In this document: positions 5,602 through 7,174 of the stretch, in pieces
How positions within the stretch are numbered: position 1 is the stretch's first letter
Layout of the letters: each line of letters starts with the position of its first letter
Origin: Flemingiibacterium sp045600005
GTDB taxonomy: Bacteria > Bacillota > Clostridia > Oscillospirales > CAG-272
Assembly (NCBI GenBank): GCA_045600005.1
Contig: JAZRXB010000267.1
Location: 1 to 7,174, forward strand
DNA: 7,174 bases
Reading direction: 5' to 3'
Notes under the pieces: generated by a model
Seen by the model: only the letters and a program-made list of their open reading frames with translations
Databases searched by the model: none
Told to the model about the DNA's origin: nothing
Made by a program: the position numbers and the translations under genes

Positions 5602-7174
5602 CCTATCGTGAAAGGTTACTTGACCAGTACCGTCTCCCCGAAGCTCTGCCGACCGGGAAGGTCCTGCCGTCCCGCGCACTCCCTCAAACGGAGGAGGAGC
5701 TGCTCGAAGAATACGTCTCGACGCTCGAAACGATCTGCACCGGCGCTTTTCTCACGGTCCTGCCTTACGATTTCTATCCCGATCACATCGACGGACTGCG
5801 GGAACGCCGCGCGGTGATGTCGCGTCAGGTGGGGAAGGTCTACGCGATGTATCCCGAAGCGCGCGCGTTCGAGCGCGAAGCGTGGAAGCTCGGCGCGTTC
5901 CGTTCCGAGATCGACTTTGACCATATCACGCCCGACTGGAACCGGCTGCTGACCTATGGCTTTGCCGGGCTTGCTTCGCTCTGGAAGGACGCGGGAACGC
6001 CGTTCGGCGATTCGGTCGCGCGTGCCTGCAAAGCCGTCTGCCGCCTGTACGAACGCTTCGCCGACGCTTACGCTTCGCTGACGCCCGAAAACGGCTCGGA
6101 AGCGGAGTGGATCCACGAGACCGAAGCGTCCTGCCGCCGTCTGGCGGTCGGCGCGCCTCAGACCCTGCGCGACGCGCTGGCGCTGATGTTCCTCGCCCAC
6201 CAGTTACTGGACTCGGAGCTGATGTCGATCTGCACGCTCGGCGGACTGGACCGCCTGCTCGACCGCTTTACCGCGGCGGATCTTGCGGCGGGACGGCTGA
6301 CGCGCGAGGGCGCGGTCGAACTGTTCGCGGCGTTCTTCATCAAATACACGGCGGCGCTCAACAATTCTCCTTCCAATCTGGCAAGCTATCTCGGCAAGAG
6401 CTGTTTTGTCGGCGGACTGGCGTATGACGGGACGGGCGAGCGCGACGTCACCTGCGAGACGACCTATATCGTCATCGACGCGGCGGTCAGAGCCGACGTG
6501 CTGACGCCCAAGCTCGCCGTCCGTCTGTCCGACCGCACGCCGGAGAAGCTGTACGACCGGCTCGTGCATTTTATCCGCGCCGAAAACGGTCACGCGGTGC
6601 TGTGCGGCGACCGCGCGGCGATGGGTGCGCTCGAAAAGGTCGGCATCTCACACACGGACGCCTACGAATACGCGCCGATCGGCTGCTACGAACCGGCGGT
6701 CGTCGGAAAAGAGGCGGGCTGCACCGGCTCAACGTCGCTCAACATCGCCAAGGCGGTCGAGCTGGCGCTGTGGGACGGCTGTGACCAGAGGACCGGCGTG
6801 AAGCTGGGCGCGTCGACGGGGTGCGATTATCCCGATTTTGAAGCGCTGGTCTGCGCGGTCGAAACGCAGCTCGACAGCCTCATCGACTCGATCACATCGA
6901 CCGTTTCGGCGTATGAGAAGCACTATCCGATGATCTCTCCCGCGCCGCTGCTGACCGCGACGATGGAGGACTGCCTGAAACGCGGACGCGCCGCCTACGC
7001 GGGAGGTCTGCCGTACAACAACACCGCCTGCAACTGCGGAAGCATCGGCTCGGCGGCGGATATGCTGTACATGATAAAAAAGCTCGTCTACGAGCAGAAA
7101 AAGCTGACCCTGCCCGGATTCGCCGCTGTCCTGAAAGCGAACTGGGAAGGACACGAGGACCTGCGCCGCGCCGT
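5583..7174 (+). CDS. Glycyl radical enzyme of the PFL-like superfamily, GCxE type (3' partial)
   Basis: The frame is open from ATG 5583 to the window end (530 full codons) with AAAGGAAG 8 bases upstream. The glycyl radical enzyme core is recognisable: GDRAAMGALEKVGISHTDAY, then the thiyl-radical site APIGCYEP with Cys368 (codon 6684-6686) and Glu370, then SLNIAKAVELALWDG (385-399), and NCGSIGSAADMLYMIKKLVY (484-503). The Cys-x-Glu pair is the mark of eliminases, dehydratases and decarboxylases of the superfamily; pyruvate formate-lyase has Cys-Cys instead. The catalytic cysteine comes earlier than in pyruvate formate-lyase (418) or glycerol dehydratase (about 433), and I do not see the usual N-terminal GN-containing segment, so the N-terminal part is short and divergent. 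The C-terminal glycine loop (RVxG-like) is beyond the edge, probably within the next 200 codons, and a radical-SAM activating enzyme is expected next to it. The substrate is not recognisable. The superfamily call is firm; the reaction type is inferred from the motif. Confidence 0.9.
   Translation, partial: MSLLLNSYRERLLDQYRLPEALPTGKVLPSRALPQTEEELLEEYVSTLETICTGAFLTVLPYDFYPDHIDGLRERRAVMSRQVGKVYAMYPEARAFEREAWKLGAFRSEIDFDHITPDWNRLLTYGFAGLASLWKDAGTPFGDSVARACKAVCRLYERFADAYASLTPENGSEAEWIHETEASCRRLAVGAPQTLRDALALMFLAHQLLDSELMSICTLGGLDRLLDRFTAADLAAGRLTREGAVELFAAFFIKYTAALNNSPSNLASYLGKSCFVGGLAYDGTGERDVTCETTYIVIDAAVRADVLTPKLAVRLSDRTPEKLYDRLVHFIRAENGHAVLCGDRAAMGALEKVGISHTDAYEYAPIGCYEPAVVGKEAGCTGSTSLNIAKAVELALWDGCDQRTGVKLGASTGCDYPDFEALVCAVETQLDSLIDSITSTVSAYEKHYPMISPAPLLTATMEDCLKRGRAAYAGGLPYNNTACNCGSIGSAADMLYMIKKLVYEQKKLTLPGFAAVLKANWEGHEDLRRA

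Noticed and set aside
1..7174. CRISPR array, insertion sequence, integrase or attachment site
   Set aside because: No regularly spaced repeats beyond the short local ones described, no transposase or recombinase motifs and no terminal inverted repeats bounding a gene were seen.

Overview
The window is GC-rich (by eye, roughly 60%) and compactly coded. It looks like an anaerobic, gut-type member of the Clostridia (Oscillospiraceae-like Firmicutes). This rests on the glycyl radical enzyme (oxygen-sensitive chemistry), strong AGGAGG-type ribosome binding sites, a TetM-like GTPase fused to a YacP-type NYN domain (an architecture I associate with Clostridia) and an MdlB/YheH-like ABC exporter half. 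The taxonomic guess is inference; no rRNA or marker gene is present.

Layout. (1) 1-605, + strand: the 3' end of an ABC exporter subunit (nucleotide-binding domain), followed by an imperfect ~40-bp tandem repeat and a very strong, symmetric terminator at 685-722. (2) 733-4367, - strand: a probable three-gene operon read right to left. It starts at a near-perfect extended -10 promoter (TTGACA-17-TATAAT, 4408-4436) and encodes an 877-aa EF-G/TetM-type translational GTPase with a C-terminal NYN (YacP/Rae1-like) nuclease domain. Next come a PAP2-family membrane lipid phosphatase, whose Shine-Dalgarno overlaps the GTPase stop codon, and a 65-aa zinc-ribbon protein. The operon converges on the ABC gene, and the two share the 685-722 hairpin. 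(3) 4437-4648: a short non-coding stretch with a 16-bp direct repeat, a 14-bp palindrome and the terminator of the next gene. (4) 4649-5434, - strand: an AraC-family regulator. (5) 5583-7174, + strand, running off the window: a divergent glycyl radical enzyme of the GCxE (non-pyruvate-formate-lyase) class. It is transcribed divergently from the AraC gene across a 148-bp region holding two clear promoters and interleaved inverted repeats.

How the parts may work together. The AraC/GRE pair has the usual layout of a substrate-induced catabolic unit, with the activating enzyme expected beyond the right edge. In the GTPase operon, the first gene joins an A-site-binding GTPase scaffold to a domain whose best-known stand-alone relative (Rae1/YacP) cuts mRNA in the ribosomal A site. 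That fusion is the most interesting item here: it suggests a ribosome-directed nuclease factor rather than a plain tetracycline-protection protein. The loop that in TetM displaces tetracycline is replaced by a different sequence, which supports this reading. The roles of the PAP2 and zinc-ribbon proteins in the same transcript are unknown.
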